DNA from: Acidimicrobiaceae bacterium
GTDB taxonomy: Bacteria > Actinomycetota > Acidimicrobiia > Acidimicrobiales > Bog-793
NCBI GenBank assembly: GCA_027306925.1
Contig: DAHUXW010000028.1
Span: forward strand, 1 to 33,069
DNA: 33,069 nt
Reading direction: 5' to 3'
Position 1 is the stretch's first letter. Every line of letters starts with the position of its first letter. The notes under the pieces were generated by a model. That model made no database searches, was not told where the DNA came from, and worked only from the letters and a program-made list of their open reading frames with translations. Below are positions 22,862 through 31,024 of the stretch, piece by piece. A program made the translations under genes and the position numbers.

Positions 22862-24136
22862 ATGGACGAACACGAGGCGTTGATCGACCCCGCGATGCTT
22901 CGCGGGCTGACCGGACGCCGCTACTCGCGGCGCGACGTGCTCAGGCTCACGGGCGCCGGCGCAGGCGCCCTCGGCGTCGGTGCGCTGCTGTCGGCGTGCG
23001 GCGTCTCCGGCGGCGGGAAGAAGGTGAGCACTTCGAAGGACGCGATCGCGGCGTTCTGGGACAAGCAGAAGCCGACCGGGCAGTTCAACTTCGCGAACTG
23101 GCCGCTCTACATCGACGTCGGCTCGAACAAGAACGACCATCCGACGATCGACATGTTCGAGAAGAAGACGGGCATCAAGGTCAAGTACTTCGAGGTCATC
23201 CAGGACGACGGGCCGTTCTTCGCACAGGTCTCCCCCGCGCTGAAGGCACACCAGTACTCGGGGTACGACCTCGCGGTCATCACGAACGGCGTGTACCTCT
23301 CGGACTTCGTCGACCTCGGGTACCTCGTCCCGCTCGACCACGCGAAGCTCCCGAACTTCTTCAAGTACGCGAGCGCGAAGTACCAGAACCCCACCTACGA
23401 CCCGGGCAACAAGTTCTCCGTGCCGTGGCAGTCGGGCATGACCGGCATCGGCTACAACCGCAAGCTCGTCGGGCGGAAGATCACGAGCTTCTACGACCTG
23501 TTCGACCCGGCCTTCAAGGGCAAGGTCGGCATGTTCGCCGACAACGAGGACCTGCCGAACGCGATGCTCGTCGCGATGGGACTCGACCCGGCGAAGACCA
23601 CCGAGAGGGACTGGCGCAAGGCCGCGACGAAGCTCGAAGCGCAGAAGAACGCCGGGATCGTCCGCAAGTACTACACGCAGGACTACATCACCGCGCTCTC
23701 CAACGGGGACACCTGGATCTCCCAGGCCTGGTCCGGGGACATCTTCCAGGCCAACGCGTCGGGCGCGAGCGACCTCGAGTTCATCATCCCGAAGGAGGGG
23801 GGCCTGCTCTGGACCGACAACATGGTGATCCTGCAGCAGGCGAAGAACGCGCTGTCGGCGATCGAGTGGATGAACTTCGTGTACCAGCCCCGGATCGCCG
23901 CGCTGCTCGCCGAGGGCATCAACTACGTGACGCCGGTCCCGGGAGCGAAAGCCTACATCGAGCGTGACGCGGCCGCGTCGACGGGGTCGACGAGGGCGGG
24001 ACTCCTGCACCTCGCGCAGAGCCCACTCATCTTCCCGACGGCGGCCGACTACGACAAGCTCTACCGGTACCGCGTGCTCAGCCAGAGCGAGCTCACGACC
24101 TGGAACTCGATCTTCCAGCCGATCTACCAGTCGTGA
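22862..24136 (+). CDS. potD: Polyamine-binding lipoprotein of ABC transporter
   Basis: This 424-residue substrate-binding protein of the PotD family starts at ATG 22862, with AGGAGG 8 nt upstream. Residues 22-46 form a twin-arginine lipoprotein signal: SRRDVL, a Gly/Ala-rich core and the lipobox LLSAC with Cys46. The mature protein begins the binding fold with FNFANWPLYID, and later has SYDL/GYDLAVITNG and WISQAWSGDIFQA, as expected for this family. It should be attached to the outer face of the membrane and hand putrescine or spermidine to PotBC. Its stop overlaps the potB GTG as GTGA. Confidence 0.93.
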   Translation: MDEHEALIDPAMLRGLTGRRYSRRDVLRLTGAGAGALGVGALLSACGVSGGGKKVSTSKDAIAAFWDKQKPTGQFNFANWPLYIDVGSNKNDHPTIDMFEKKTGIKVKYFEVIQDDGPFFAQVSPALKAHQYSGYDLAVITNGVYLSDFVDLGYLVPLDHAKLPNFFKYASAKYQNPTYDPGNKFSVPWQSGMTGIGYNRKLVGRKITSFYDLFDPAFKGKVGMFADNEDLPNAMLVAMGLDPAKTTERDWRKAATKLEAQKNAGIVRKYYTQDYITALSNGDTWISQAWSGDIFQANASGASDLEFIIPKEGGLLWTDNMVILQQAKNALSAIEWMNFVYQPRIAALLAEGINYVTPVPGAKAYIERDAAASTGSTRAGLLHLAQSPLIFPTAADYDKLYRYRVLSQSELTTWNSIFQPIYQS

Positions 24137-24999
24137 TCCGCCGCCTGCGCTCGGCGCTCGTCCCGTACGCGCTCGCGCTCCCCGCAGGGCTGTGGCTCGC
24201 GATCTTCTTCGTCGCGCCGATGATCGTGATGCTCTCGGTCGCGCTCGAGACCGGGAACCTCATCTCGGGCTTCACGCTGACCTGGCACTTCGCGACGTTC
24301 TGGCAGGCGATCGACCTGTACCACGTCCAGTTCATCCGCTCGTTCGTCTACGGCCTCGTCACGACCGTGCTGACGATCGTGATCGGCTACCCGGTCGCGT
24401 ACTGGATCGCGTTCCGCGGGGGCAGGCGCAAGTCCACCTACCTGCTGCTGATCCTCCTGCCGTTCTTCGTGAGCTTCGTGATCCGCACGGTCTCGTGGCA
24501 GTTCCTGCTCGCGGACAACGGGATCCTGCTCGGCCACCTGAAGGCGTGGCATCTCGTCTCGCAGAACTTCCACGTGCTCGCGACGTCATTCGCGGTCGTC
24601 CTCGGGCTCACGTACAACTTCCTGCCGTTCATGATCCTGCCGATCTACGTGGGCCTCGAGCGCGTCGACGAGAGCCTGCTCGACGCCGCGGCGGACCTGT
24701 ACTCGAGCAAGCGCGAGGCATTTCTTCGCGTCGTGCTGCCGCTCTCGGTCCCCGGGGTCTTCGCGGGGGTGCTGCTCACCTTCGTCCCGGCGGTGTCGGA
24801 CTACGTGAACGCCCAGATCCTCGGCGGCACGAGCACGACGATGATCGGGAACATCATCGAGACCGTCTACCTCGAGAACAACCAGTACCCGACCGCAGCG
24901 GCGCTCTCGTTCGTCCTGCTCGCCGCACTCTTGATCGGCATCTTCGCGTACGCGCGCGCGCTCGGCACCGAGGACGTCTTCGAGGCGGCCGCGGCATGA
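24133..24999 (+). CDS. potB: Polyamine ABC transporter permease
   Basis: This 288-residue inner-membrane permease has about six hydrophobic helices, beginning at 11-38. The cytoplasmic EAA loop (DAAADLYSSKREAFLRVVLP, 184-203) contacts PotA. The GTG start overlaps the potD stop by four bases, so translation is coupled. The end overlaps a 14-codon micro-ORF leading to potC. Residues such as ETGNLISGFTLTWHF near the first loop are typical of PotB. Confidence 0.94.
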   Translation: MIRRLRSALVPYALALPAGLWLAIFFVAPMIVMLSVALETGNLISGFTLTWHFATFWQAIDLYHVQFIRSFVYGLVTTVLTIVIGYPVAYWIAFRGGRRKSTYLLLILLPFFVSFVIRTVSWQFLLADNGILLGHLKAWHLVSQNFHVLATSFAVVLGLTYNFLPFMILPIYVGLERVDESLLDAAADLYSSKREAFLRVVLPLSVPGVFAGVLLTFVPAVSDYVNAQILGGTSTTMIGNIIETVYLENNQYPTAAALSFVLLAALLIGIFAYARALGTEDVFEAAAA

Positions 25000-25040
25000 C
25001 CGCCGACGCCACCGGGGCGGCGCGGGCGGCGGGGGCGTGA
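24996..25040 (+). other. 14-codon relay micro-ORF between potB and potC
   Basis: ATG overlaps the potB TGA as ATGA. The 14 codons (MTADATGAARAAGA) end in a TGA that overlaps the potC GTG as GTGA. PotC has no well-placed ribosome binding site, so the micro-ORF could deliver ribosomes to it by termination-reinitiation. Chance is a real alternative in this GC-rich sequence. Confidence 0.35.
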
Positions 25041-25939
25041 GCACGCCACAGCCAGTCGCCGCCGCGCGGGACGAGGGCTTCGGCGACGACGCGCCCGAAC
25101 CGGGTACCCGCCTGCGCGGCGGTCGCCGGTCGCGCGGCCTCCACATCTACACGTGGGTCGTGATCGGCTGGCTCATGCTGCCGATCGTCGTGATGATCGC
25201 CTTCGGGTTCAACAACACGACGGGCAAGTTCAACTTCGCCTGGCAAGGCTTCACGCTCCGCTGGTGGGAGCACCCGTTCGCGATCCAGGACCTCACGGGC
25301 GCGCTCGTCAACTCGATCACGATCGCCCTCATCGCGACGGCGCTGGCCACGATCTTCGGCACGCTGCTCGGCATCGCGCTCGGCCGCCACCGCTTCCGCG
25401 GCAAGGGGCTCGTCGATCTCGTGCTGTTCGCGAACATCGCGGCGCCCGAGATCGTGCTCGGCGCCGCGCTGCTCTCGCTGTTCGTGACGCTCGGGGTGAA
25501 CCGCGGCTACGTCACAATCGTCATCGCGCACGTGATGTTCGACATCGCGTACGTCGCGGTGACCGTGCGGGCGAGGATGGCCGGGGTGGACCCGTCGATC
25601 GAGGAGGCGGCCCGAGACCTCGGCGCCGGACCCTGGGCGACGTTCCGCCTCGTCACGATCCCGGTCATTCTGCCCGGGATCGTCGCCGGCGCGCTCCTCG
25701 CGTTCGCGCTGTCGATCGACGACTACATCATCACGCAGTTCAACGCGGGCCAGACGCTCACGTTCCCGCTCTGGGTGTACGGCGCGACGCGCTTCGGCGT
25801 TCCGCCCCAGGTGAACGTCATCGGCACGATGATCTTCACCGTGGGCGTGCTGCTCGCGGTCGCGAACGGGCTCGTCGTCCAGCGCCGGCGGACGTGGAAG
25901 CCGCTGAGCCCCGCGCTCGACGAGGGCGCGACCGAGTAG
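25037..25939 (+). CDS. potC: Polyamine ABC transporter permease
   Basis: This 300-residue permease has a charged N-terminal tail of about 35 residues, then about six membrane helices. The EAA loop (EEAARDLGAGPWATFRLVTI, 189-208) is followed by IDDYIITQF, typical of PotC. It pairs with PotB to form the channel. The GTG start at 25037 overlaps the end of the bridging micro-ORF. A possible terminator hairpin follows the gene, in the gap before the convergent aldehyde dehydrogenase. Confidence 0.94.
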   Translation: MSTPQPVAAARDEGFGDDAPEPGTRLRGGRRSRGLHIYTWVVIGWLMLPIVVMIAFGFNNTTGKFNFAWQGFTLRWWEHPFAIQDLTGALVNSITIALIATALATIFGTLLGIALGRHRFRGKGLVDLVLFANIAAPEIVLGAALLSLFVTLGVNRGYVTIVIAHVMFDIAYVAVTVRARMAGVDPSIEEAARDLGAGPWATFRLVTIPVILPGIVAGALLAFALSIDDYIITQFNAGQTLTFPLWVYGATRFGVPPQVNVIGTMIFTVGVLLAVANGLVVQRRRTWKPLSPALDEGATE

Positions 25940-25974
25940 TCCCGAGCGGCCCCCGGTCCCGATCTCGGTCTCCG

Positions 25975-25993
25975 GGCGCGCGGGCCGCGCGCC
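25975..25993. terminator. Perfect GC hairpin between potC and the aldehyde dehydrogenase
   Basis: Nine-base arms GGCGCGCGG (25975-25983) and CCGCGCGCC (25985-25993) form a near-continuous palindrome in the 84-nt gap between converging genes. No T-run follows on either strand. Confidence 0.45.
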
Positions 25994-26023
25994 GGTCCGC
26001 ACGGCGCCGCGACGGGCAGGCCG

Positions 26024-27475
26024 CTACGAGTGGAGGCTGGACATCACGTGCTTGAGGCGCGTGTAGTCCTCGAAGCCGTACATGGAGAGGTCCTTTCCGT
26101 ATCCGGAGCTCTTGAAACCGCCGTGGGGCATCTCGGCGACGATCGGGATGTGGGTGTTGATCCACACCGCGCCGAAGTCGAGGGCCTTCGCCATGCGCAT
26201 CGCGCGGCCATGGTCCTTCGTCCACACACTCGAGGCGAGTCCGTAACGCACGCCGTTCGCCCAGGTGATCGCCTCGGCCTCGTCCGTGAAGCGCTGCACC
26301 GTGATGACCGGGCCGAAGATCTCGTCCTGGATCATCTCGTCGTCCTGGCGCAGGCCCGCGACGACCGTCGGCGCGTAGAGGTAGCCCCGGTCGCCGAGGC
26401 GACGTCCCCCGGTCACGATCTCCGCGTGCGCGGGCGTCCGGTCGAGGAAGCCTGCGACGCGCGCGAGCTGGCCCGAGTTGTTGAGCGGCCCGACGTCCGC
26501 GTCCTCGACGTCGGTCCCGCCGACCTTGGTCGCGTCCGCCCGCTCGGCGAGCGCCGCCACGAACTCGTCGTGGAGCGCGGGCGCCACGAGCACGCGGGTC
26601 GCCGCGGTGCAGTCCTGGCCCGCGTTGAAGTAGCCGGCCATCGCGATCCCCTCGGCGGCGGCCTCGACGTCGGCGTCGTCGAAGACCACGACCGGCGCCT
26701 TGCCACCGAGCTCGAGGTGCACCCGCTTGAGCGACGGTGCCGCGGCCGTCGCGACCTCGATGCCCGCGCGCACGCTACCGGTGATCGAGACCATCTGCGG
26801 GACGTCGTGCGCGACGAGCGCCCGACCGGTCTCGCGGTCTCCACAGACCACGTTGAACACCCCGGGCGGCAGGTGCTCCGCCATGATCTCGGCCATGTAC
26901 AGCGCGGAGGCCGGGGTCGTGTCGGACGGCTTGAGCACCATCGTGTTCCCGGCGGCGAGCGCGGGGGCCCACTTCCACACGGCCATCATGAACGGGTAGT
27001 TCCACGGCGTGACCGCGGCGCACACCCCGATCGGCTCACGCCGCACGTAGGAGGTGTGGCCGGCCATGTACTCGGCCGCGGCGCGGCCCTCGAGCATGCG
27101 CGCGGCCGCGGCGAAGAACCGGATCTGGTCCGCGCTCGGCGGGACCTCCTCGGACAGCATGAGCGCGAGCGGCTTGCCCGTGTCGCGACACTCGATCCGG
27201 GCGATCTCGTCCGCGTGCTCCTCGACCGCGTCCGCGATGCGCAGCAGCGCGAGGGACCGCTCGGAGGGCGTCGCGTCGCGCCACGCGGGAAATGCCTGCT
27301 CGGCGGCGCGCACCGCGTCGTCGACGTCCTGCGCGCCGGACACCGGCGCGAGCGCGTACGCCTCCGCGCTGCTCGGATCGACGATCTCGGACACCTGGCC
27401 CGAGTGCGCAACCACGCGACGCCCCCCGACGAAGTTCTCGAAGCGCTCGAGCGACGAAGCTCCAGCCGATGCCAC
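26024..27475 (-). CDS. NAD-dependent aldehyde dehydrogenase, gamma-aminobutyraldehyde type
   Basis: This 483-residue ALDH-fold enzyme has the oxyanion Asn159 (TPWNYP), Lys182 (LKPSD), Glu255 in LELGGK and the nucleophile Cys289 in [29 protein letters not shown] near the end is typical of PatD/PuuC-like aminobutyraldehyde dehydrogenases. It would oxidise 4-aminobutanal from putrescine to GABA. I chose GTG 27475 because GGGAGGGG lies just upstream. The longer frame to 27559 covers the likely promoter. It is divergent from the Lrp/aminotransferase operon and probably shares its control. Confidence 0.93.
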   Translation of the reverse strand: MASAGASSLERFENFVGGRRVVAHSGQVSEIVDPSSAEAYALAPVSGAQDVDDAVRAAEQAFPAWRDATPSERSLALLRIADAVEEHADEIARIECRDTGKPLALMLSEEVPPSADQIRFFAAAARMLEGRAAAEYMAGHTSYVRREPIGVCAAVTPWNYPFMMAVWKWAPALAAGNTMVLKPSDTTPASALYMAEIMAEHLPPGVFNVVCGDRETGRALVAHDVPQMVSITGSVRAGIEVATAAAPSLKRVHLELGGKAPVVVFDDADVEAAAEGIAMAGYFNAGQDCTAATRVLVAPALHDEFVAALAERADATKVGGTDVEDADVGPLNNSGQLARVAGFLDRTPAHAEIVTGGRRLGDRGYLYAPTVVAGLRQDDEMIQDEIFGPVITVQRFTDEAEAITWANGVRYGLASSVWTKDHGRAMRMAKALDFGAVWINTHIPIVAEMPHGGFKSSGYGKDLSMYGFEDYTRLKHVMSSLHS

Positions 27476-27516
27476 CGATCCCCTCCCGCGACGTTGAGCC
27501 GACCACCTCTGGCGCC

Positions 27517-27545
27517 ATCCTGGCAGAACAACCGGGTATCGACAA
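27517..27545 (-). promoter_or_regulatory. Candidate promoter of the aldehyde dehydrogenase
   Basis: On the minus strand TTGTCG (27545-27540) and CAGGAT (27522-27517) are separated by exactly 17 bp. The surrounding sequence is AT-richer than its flanks. The Lrp-family regulator encoded next door could bind here, but I see no clear palindrome. Confidence 0.35.
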
Positions 27546-27633
27546 GCGATTTCGTACATCTCGAGCCGCAGCGCGACGGATTCACTTGACGAGAGGCCCG
27601 TCCATGGCGCACGGTTGACGGGAGGAGGTCGGC

Positions 27634-28083
27634 GTGGACGTGCTCGACGAGGCGAACCGGGCGATCATCGAGGAGCTGCAACGCGACGGCCGGCGGCCGT
27701 ACAGCGCGATCGCCGCGGTCGTCGGCCTGTCCGAGGCCGCGGTGCGCCAACGAGTCCAGCGTCTGCGCGACGCCGGGGTCATCGAGATCGTCGCGGTCAC
27801 GGACCCGAAGCAGGTCGGCTTCGCGCGCCAGGCGATGGTCGGCATCCGAGCGGACGGCGACGTCCGCCAGCTGGCCTCGATGCTCGCACGCATCCCCGAG
27901 GTCGACTACGTCGTCGTCTGCGCGGGCGGCTTCGACATCCTCGTCGAGGTCGTCTGCGAGGACGACACCCACCTGCTCGAGATCCTGAACTCGACGGTGC
28001 GCACCCTGCCGGGCGTCCGCCACGCCGAGACGTTCGTCTACCTAGAGCTGACCAAGCAGACCTACACCTGGGGGACCAGATGA
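27634..28083 (+). CDS. Lrp/AsnC family transcriptional regulator
   Basis: This 149-residue regulator has the N-terminal [20 protein letters not shown] and HTH (about 21-47, [21 protein letters not shown]). An effector-binding RAM domain follows (65-140) with [16 protein letters not shown]. Family members bind amino acids or related amines and act as octamers on nearby promoters. GTG 27634 is preceded by GGAGGAGG at 6 nt. Its TGA overlaps the ATG of the class III aminotransferase as ATGA, so it is co-translated with it. Its position between that operon and the divergent aldehyde dehydrogenase makes it the likely local regulator of polyamine breakdown. Confidence 0.93.
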   Translation: MDVLDEANRAIIEELQRDGRRPYSAIAAVVGLSEAAVRQRVQRLRDAGVIEIVAVTDPKQVGFARQAMVGIRADGDVRQLASMLARIPEVDYVVVCAGGFDILVEVVCEDDTHLLEILNSTVRTLPGVRHAETFVYLELTKQTYTWGTR

Positions 28084-29453
28084 CGCCGATGACGAACGAC
28101 GAGCTCCAGAGCGCGGCACGCAGTCACCTGTGGATGCACTTCACGCGCCTCTCCTCCTACACGACCCACGACATCCCGGTGATCGTGCGCGGCGAGGGCG
28201 CGTACGTGTTCGACCAGGCCGGGCGTCGCTATCTCGACGGGCTCTCCGGGCTGTTCACCGTGCAGATCGGGCACGGTCGCACCGAGCTCGCCCAGGCCGC
28301 CGCGAAGCAGGCCGCCGAGCTCGCGTACTTCCCGCTTTGGAGCTACGCGCACCCCCGGGGCATCGAGCTCGCGGACCGGATCGCGGGGATCGCTCCGGGC
28401 AACTGCAACCGGGTGTTCTTCATGACCGGCGGCTCGGAAGCAGTCGAGTCCGCCTGGAAGCTCGCTCGCCAGTACTTCAAGGCGGTCGGCCAGCCGCAGC
28501 GCTGGAAGGTCGTGAGCAGGGACATCTCGTACCACGGCACCACGATGGGCGCGCTGTCGATCACCGGTGTGCCGGACCTCAAGTCGGTGTTCGAGCCCCT
28601 CGTCCCCGGCGCGGTGAAGGTCCCGAACACGAACTTCTACCGCGCGCCCGAGCACGGGGACGACGAGACCGCGTTCGGCGTGTGGGCCGCGGACGAGATC
28701 GAGCGCGCGATCCTGCGCGAGGGCCCGGACTCGGTCGCCGCGGTCTTCCTCGAGCCCGTGCAGAACAGCGGGGGGTGCTTCACGCCCCCGCCCGGGTACT
28801 TCCCGCGCGTCCGGGAGATCTGCGACCGCTACGGCGTCCTCCTCGTCTCCGACGAGGTGATCTGCGCGTTCGGCCGCCTCGGTCACTACTTCGCCGGCGA
28901 GCGCTACGGCTACCAGCCGGACATGATCACAACCGCGAAAGGCCTCACGAGCGGCTACTCGCCGCTCGGGGCCCTCATCGTCGGCGACCACCTCGTCGAG
29001 CCGTTCCTCACGGGCGAGCGCACGTTCCTCCACGGGATCACGTTCGCGGGCCACCCGGTGTCGTGCGCGGTCGCGCTCGCGAACCTCGACGTCATCGAGC
29101 GCGAGGACCTGCTCGGGCACGTCCGCCGGAACGAGCCCACGTTCCGCGCCGAGCTCGAGGCGCTGCGCGACCTCCCGATCGTCGGCGACGTACGCGGCGC
29201 GGGCTACTTCTACGGGATCGAGCTCGTAAAGGACAAGGCGACCAAGGCGACGTTCTCGGACGAGGAGTCCGAGCGGCTCCTCCGCGGCTTTCTGTCGCCG
29301 CGGCTGTTCGAGGCAGGGCTCGTCTGCCGTGCTGACGACCGCGGGGACCCGGTCATCCAGCTCGCCCCACCACTCGTCTGCGGCGAGGAGCAGTTTGCCG
29401 AGATCTCCCAGATCCTGCGCACGGTCCTCGAGGAGGCGTGGAAGCAGCTGTGA
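28080..29453 (+). CDS. Class III aminotransferase, putrescine/diamine-pyruvate type
   Basis: This 457-residue PLP enzyme of the omega-aminotransferase group has LDGLSGLFTVQIGHG at 52-66, FMTGGSEAVESAWKLAR at 114-130, YHGTT at 151-155, the cofactor Asp258 (SDEVICAFGR) and the PLP Lys287 (TTAKGLTSGYSPLGA). It closely resembles SpuC-like putrescine- or other amine-pyruvate aminotransferases. These would turn putrescine into 4-aminobutanal, the substrate of the divergent dehydrogenase. ATG 28080 overlaps the lrp stop; ATG 28089 is an alternative. Beta-alanine or taurine transamination by this subgroup cannot be excluded. Confidence 0.92.
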   Translation: MTPMTNDELQSAARSHLWMHFTRLSSYTTHDIPVIVRGEGAYVFDQAGRRYLDGLSGLFTVQIGHGRTELAQAAAKQAAELAYFPLWSYAHPRGIELADRIAGIAPGNCNRVFFMTGGSEAVESAWKLARQYFKAVGQPQRWKVVSRDISYHGTTMGALSITGVPDLKSVFEPLVPGAVKVPNTNFYRAPEHGDDETAFGVWAADEIERAILREGPDSVAAVFLEPVQNSGGCFTPPPGYFPRVREICDRYGVLLVSDEVICAFGRLGHYFAGERYGYQPDMITTAKGLTSGYSPLGALIVGDHLVEPFLTGERTFLHGITFAGHPVSCAVALANLDVIEREDLLGHVRRNEPTFRAELEALRDLPIVGDVRGAGYFYGIELVKDKATKATFSDEESERLLRGFLSPRLFEAGLVCRADDRGDPVIQLAPPLVCGEEQFAEISQILRTVLEEAWKQL

Positions 29454-29494
29454 ACGGTGCCGCGACCGCCGAGGCGCCCGGCGGCACCGCGTGA
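29450..29494 (+). other. 14-codon relay micro-ORF between aminotransferase and FAD oxidase
   Basis: GTG overlaps the aminotransferase TGA as GTGA. Fourteen codons (VNGAATAEAPGGTA) end in a TGA that overlaps the next gene's GTG as GTGA. The stop-to-start gap is 37 nt, identical to potB-potC. No ribosome binding site precedes the downstream start. Confidence 0.35.
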
Positions 29495-30924
29495 GCGCCT
29501 CGCCGGCGCGTCGGCGCCCGCCCGCGGCACACGGCGCGCCCGCGGAGCCGAGACCGCTCGCGGACCTGTCGTACTGGTTCGCGTCGCTCGGCTCGCCGGT
29601 CGTCGCCCGGCCGCCGCTCGGCGGCGACGCCGCCGTCGACGTCGCGATCGTCGGCGGCGGCTTCACCGGATTGTGGACCGCGTACTACCTGCTGACGAAG
29701 GAGCCGTCGACGCGGATCGCCGTGCTCGAGGCCGAGGTCGCGGGCTTCGGCGCGTCCGGCCGAAACGGCGGCTGGTGCTCGGCGCTCTTCGCCGCGTCCG
29801 ACGGGCGGATCGCGCGCTCGTTCGGGCCCGGCGCGGCGAAGGCGATGCGCGCGGCGATGCGCGCGTCGGTCGACGAGGTAGGCCGCGTCGCCGCGCGCGA
29901 GGGCATCGACTGTCACTTCGCGAAGGGCGGGACGGTCGGCGCGATCCGCAGCGCGGCGCAGCTCGCGAGGGCCCGGGCGGAGCTCGAGGAGGCCCGGGCG
30001 CTGGGCGTCGGAGCGGACGACCTCGCGCTCCTCGGCCCCGACGAGGCGAGCGCGATGCTCGCGGCCGAGCGAATGCTCGGCGCGACCTACACGCCGCACT
30101 GCGCGGCGATCCACCCCGCGCGCCTCGTACGCGGGCTCGCGGACTGCGTCGAGCGGCTCGGCGCGACCGTGTTCGAGGGAACGCGCGCCCGGGCGATCGC
30201 ACCGGGACGCGTCGAGACCGACCACGGCACCGTCCGGGCGGACGTCGTCGTACGGGCGACCGAGGGCTACACCGCCCGCCTGCGGGGCCAGCGACGCGCG
30301 GTCGCCCCCGTCTACTCGCTCATGATCGCGACCGAGCCGCTCCCCGAGCAGACTTGGGACGAGATCGGTCTCGGGCGCCGGGAGACCTTCTCCGACCACC
30401 GGCACCTCGTGATCTACGGCCAGCGCACCGCCGACGGCCGGATCGCCTTCGGCGGCCGCGGCGCGCCGTACCACTTCGGATCCGCGATCCGGGCCGCGCA
30501 CGAGCGCGTGCCGCGGGTCCACGACATGTTGGCCGCGACGCTCGTCGAGCTGTTCCCGGCACTGCGCGACGCGGCGGTCACGCACCGGTGGGGCGGTCCA
30601 CTCGGCATCCCGCGCGACTGGTTCTCGTCGGTCGCGTTCGACCGGCGCACGGGGATGGCCGCGGCGGGCGGCTACGTCGGCGACGGGGTGTCCACGGCGA
30701 ACCTCGCAGGCCGGACGCTCGCGGATCTCGTGCTCGGGAGCGACTCCGAGCTCACGCGACTGCCGTGGGTCGGCCACCGCTCACGGCCCTGGGAGCCGGA
30801 GCCCCTGAGATTCCTCGGGGTGAACGCGGGGCTCGCGGTGATCGCCTCGGCGGACCGCGTCGAGCAGCGGACGGGCCGCCCTGCGCGCCGGGCGGCGTGG
30901 TTCGAGCGCGTCACGGGCGGCTGA
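29491..30924 (+). CDS. FAD-dependent amine oxidoreductase, DAO/PuuB-like
   Basis: This 477-residue paralogue of the flavoenzyme at 19878-21314 has GGGFTG (Gly55, Gly57, Gly60) and SGRNGGW at 89-95, at the same residue numbers. IHPARLVRGLA and a C-terminal AAGGYVGDGVSTANLAGRT follow. It probably oxidises an amine such as gamma-glutamylputrescine, or an N-substituted amino acid. Third in the lrp-aminotransferase run, it is coupled upstream through a 14-codon micro-ORF. The N-terminal 20 residues are Pro/Arg-rich and may not be folded; a later start is possible. Confidence 0.88.
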   Translation: MSASPARRRPPAAHGAPAEPRPLADLSYWFASLGSPVVARPPLGGDAAVDVAIVGGGFTGLWTAYYLLTKEPSTRIAVLEAEVAGFGASGRNGGWCSALFAASDGRIARSFGPGAAKAMRAAMRASVDEVGRVAAREGIDCHFAKGGTVGAIRSAAQLARARAELEEARALGVGADDLALLGPDEASAMLAAERMLGATYTPHCAAIHPARLVRGLADCVERLGATVFEGTRARAIAPGRVETDHGTVRADVVVRATEGYTARLRGQRRAVAPVYSLMIATEPLPEQTWDEIGLGRRETFSDHRHLVIYGQRTADGRIAFGGRGAPYHFGSAIRAAHERVPRVHDMLAATLVELFPALRDAAVTHRWGGPLGIPRDWFSSVAFDRRTGMAAAGGYVGDGVSTANLAGRTLADLVLGSDSELTRLPWVGHRSRPWEPEPLRFLGVNAGLAVIASADRVEQRTGRPARRAAWFERVTGG

Positions 30925-30984
30925 GCGCGCCGGTCGGACGTGTCGCCGGCCGTGCCCGCCCGACGGCTCCCGAGCGAGTCGCAG

Positions 30985-31018
30985 TTGACACCACCTCGGG
31001 CGCGCGAGCCACTACCGT
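30985..31018 (+). promoter_or_regulatory. Candidate promoter of the DUF3048 gene
   Basis: A consensus -35 TTGACA (30985-30990) and a TACCGT box (31013-31018) precede the GTG at 31025. The box ends 6 nt before the start, a leaderless spacing. The 22-bp spacer is longer than usual, which lowers confidence. Confidence 0.35.
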
Positions 31019-31024
31019 GCCCTC

